5,427 nt of DNA from an uncultured Victivallales bacterium (GTDB taxonomy: Bacteria > Verrucomicrobiota > Lentisphaeria > Oligosphaerales > JAFGRS01). Below are positions 5,080 through 5,427 of the stretch, in pieces; position 1 is the first letter of the stretch, and every line of letters starts with the position of its first letter. A program made the translations under genes and the position numbers. The stretch is from assembly GCA_903834675.1 (NCBI GenBank), contig CAILKC010000017.1, positions 1 through 5,427 of the forward strand. The letters are read 5' to 3'. The notes under the pieces are model-generated. The model saw only the letters and a list, made by a program, of their open reading frames with translations, made no database searches and had not been told where the DNA came from.

Positions 5080-5427
5080 CTTGGAGGCAGAGAGTCATCT
5101 ACCCGCAGACCTCAGCGATCAACGGGTTCCACATTCTGCACTCGATCTCCACCACAAGTCTGACAATCTCATGGAGTCGACACACCCAACGTCAATGCAC
5201 TTGAGGGAATCTACCTCGGCCGCGTGTCGGGAACTTCGCCGACCGCCCGCTCTGGCGGAGCACGGCGGGACGAACGGCTGCCGTCACCAGACCTCAGGAA
5301 GACGCGCAAGTTGAACGCCGGTCGCCGGGCGGGTCCCGACCGTTCCGCCAGGGGGGCGACGAAGTGAGCAGACGGCTTATGGTTTCGAAGCATCACCCAC
5401 GAGACCAGGAGACCGTCTGCTCATGCC
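5080..5427. other. Gene-free right flank upstream of the GT2 gene
   Basis: No reading frame here has a recognisable family motif or convincing start. The left part (5080-5200) is the natural place for the promoter of the minus-strand GT2 gene, but I do not see a clear sigma-70-type pair. The part 5220-5360 is very GC-rich, with an imperfect inverted pair around CTGGCGGA (about 5252-5259) and TCCGCCAG (about 5344-5351). A plus-strand ATG at 5423, with AGGAG 11 nt before it, could begin a gene beyond the window; too little is visible to call it. Confidence 0.4.
5365..5423. repeat. 11-bp perfect inverted repeat near the right edge
   Basis: TGAGCAGACGG (5365-5375) and CCGTCTGCTCA (5413-5423) are exact complements, 37 bp apart. 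The second arm ends on the A of a plus-strand ATG that has AGGAG upstream. It could be an operator or leader structure for a rightward gene, or the end region of a mobile element whose body lies outside the window. Confidence 0.5.

Noticed and set aside
5211..5396. Minus-strand frame of 61 codons upstream of the GT2 gene
   Set aside because: Arginine- and proline-rich product typical of translated GC-rich non-coding DNA; no motif and no link to the GT2 N-terminus.

Overview
This is a bacterial surface-polysaccharide locus. All recognisable genes lie on the minus strand, so transcription runs from right to left. In transcription order they are: a family 2 glycosyltransferase (3931-5079), the C-terminal remnant of a family 4 glycosyltransferase (3452-3877), an FkbM-type methyltransferase (2033-2740), a family 11 (fucosyltransferase-like) glycosyltransferase (974-1876), and a second family 2 glycosyltransferase that runs off the left edge (897 to 1). 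No polymerase, flippase or export gene is in view, so whether this is O-antigen, capsule, exopolysaccharide or a protein-linked glycan cannot be decided here.

The genes between them supply sugar transfer (GT2, GT2, GT11) and sugar O-methylation (FkbM), a combination common in variable glycan clusters. The order looks patchy. The genes are separated by 54 to about 710 bases rather than tightly packed. One glycosyltransferase has lost its N-terminal half. The methyltransferase gene is clearly poorer in G+C than its neighbours. These are signs of assembly by transfer and deletion.

The gaps are filled with palindromic, dispersed-repeat-like DNA. Between FkbM and the GT4 remnant (2741-3451) there is a 60-bp nested palindrome. 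It abuts a 294-bp element with 14-bp perfect terminal inverted repeats and an inner palindrome. A run of three hairpins and a further GC-rich hairpin follow. Between FkbM and GT11 (1953-2030) there is another repeat block, with a hairpin whose 11-bp core recurs, inverted, at 3252-3262. The right end (5080-5427) holds no gene I can support, but has an 11-bp inverted repeat that may border or control something beyond the window.

The organism is a GC-rich bacterium (roughly 60% or more in the glycosyltransferase genes, by eye). Repeats of this style (CCACAGAG/CACCGAGAG blocks, CCCCAACGGGG hairpins, GCTGAAG blocks) are, from memory, common in repeat-rich environmental genomes such as planctomycete/verrucomicrobial relatives and some purple-sulfur-type gammaproteobacteria. 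I cannot place it more precisely. I see no tRNA, rRNA, CRISPR array or convincing factor-independent terminator, and nothing that amounts to a wholly new biological system. The repeat-packed gap and the truncated GT4 are the most informative oddities.
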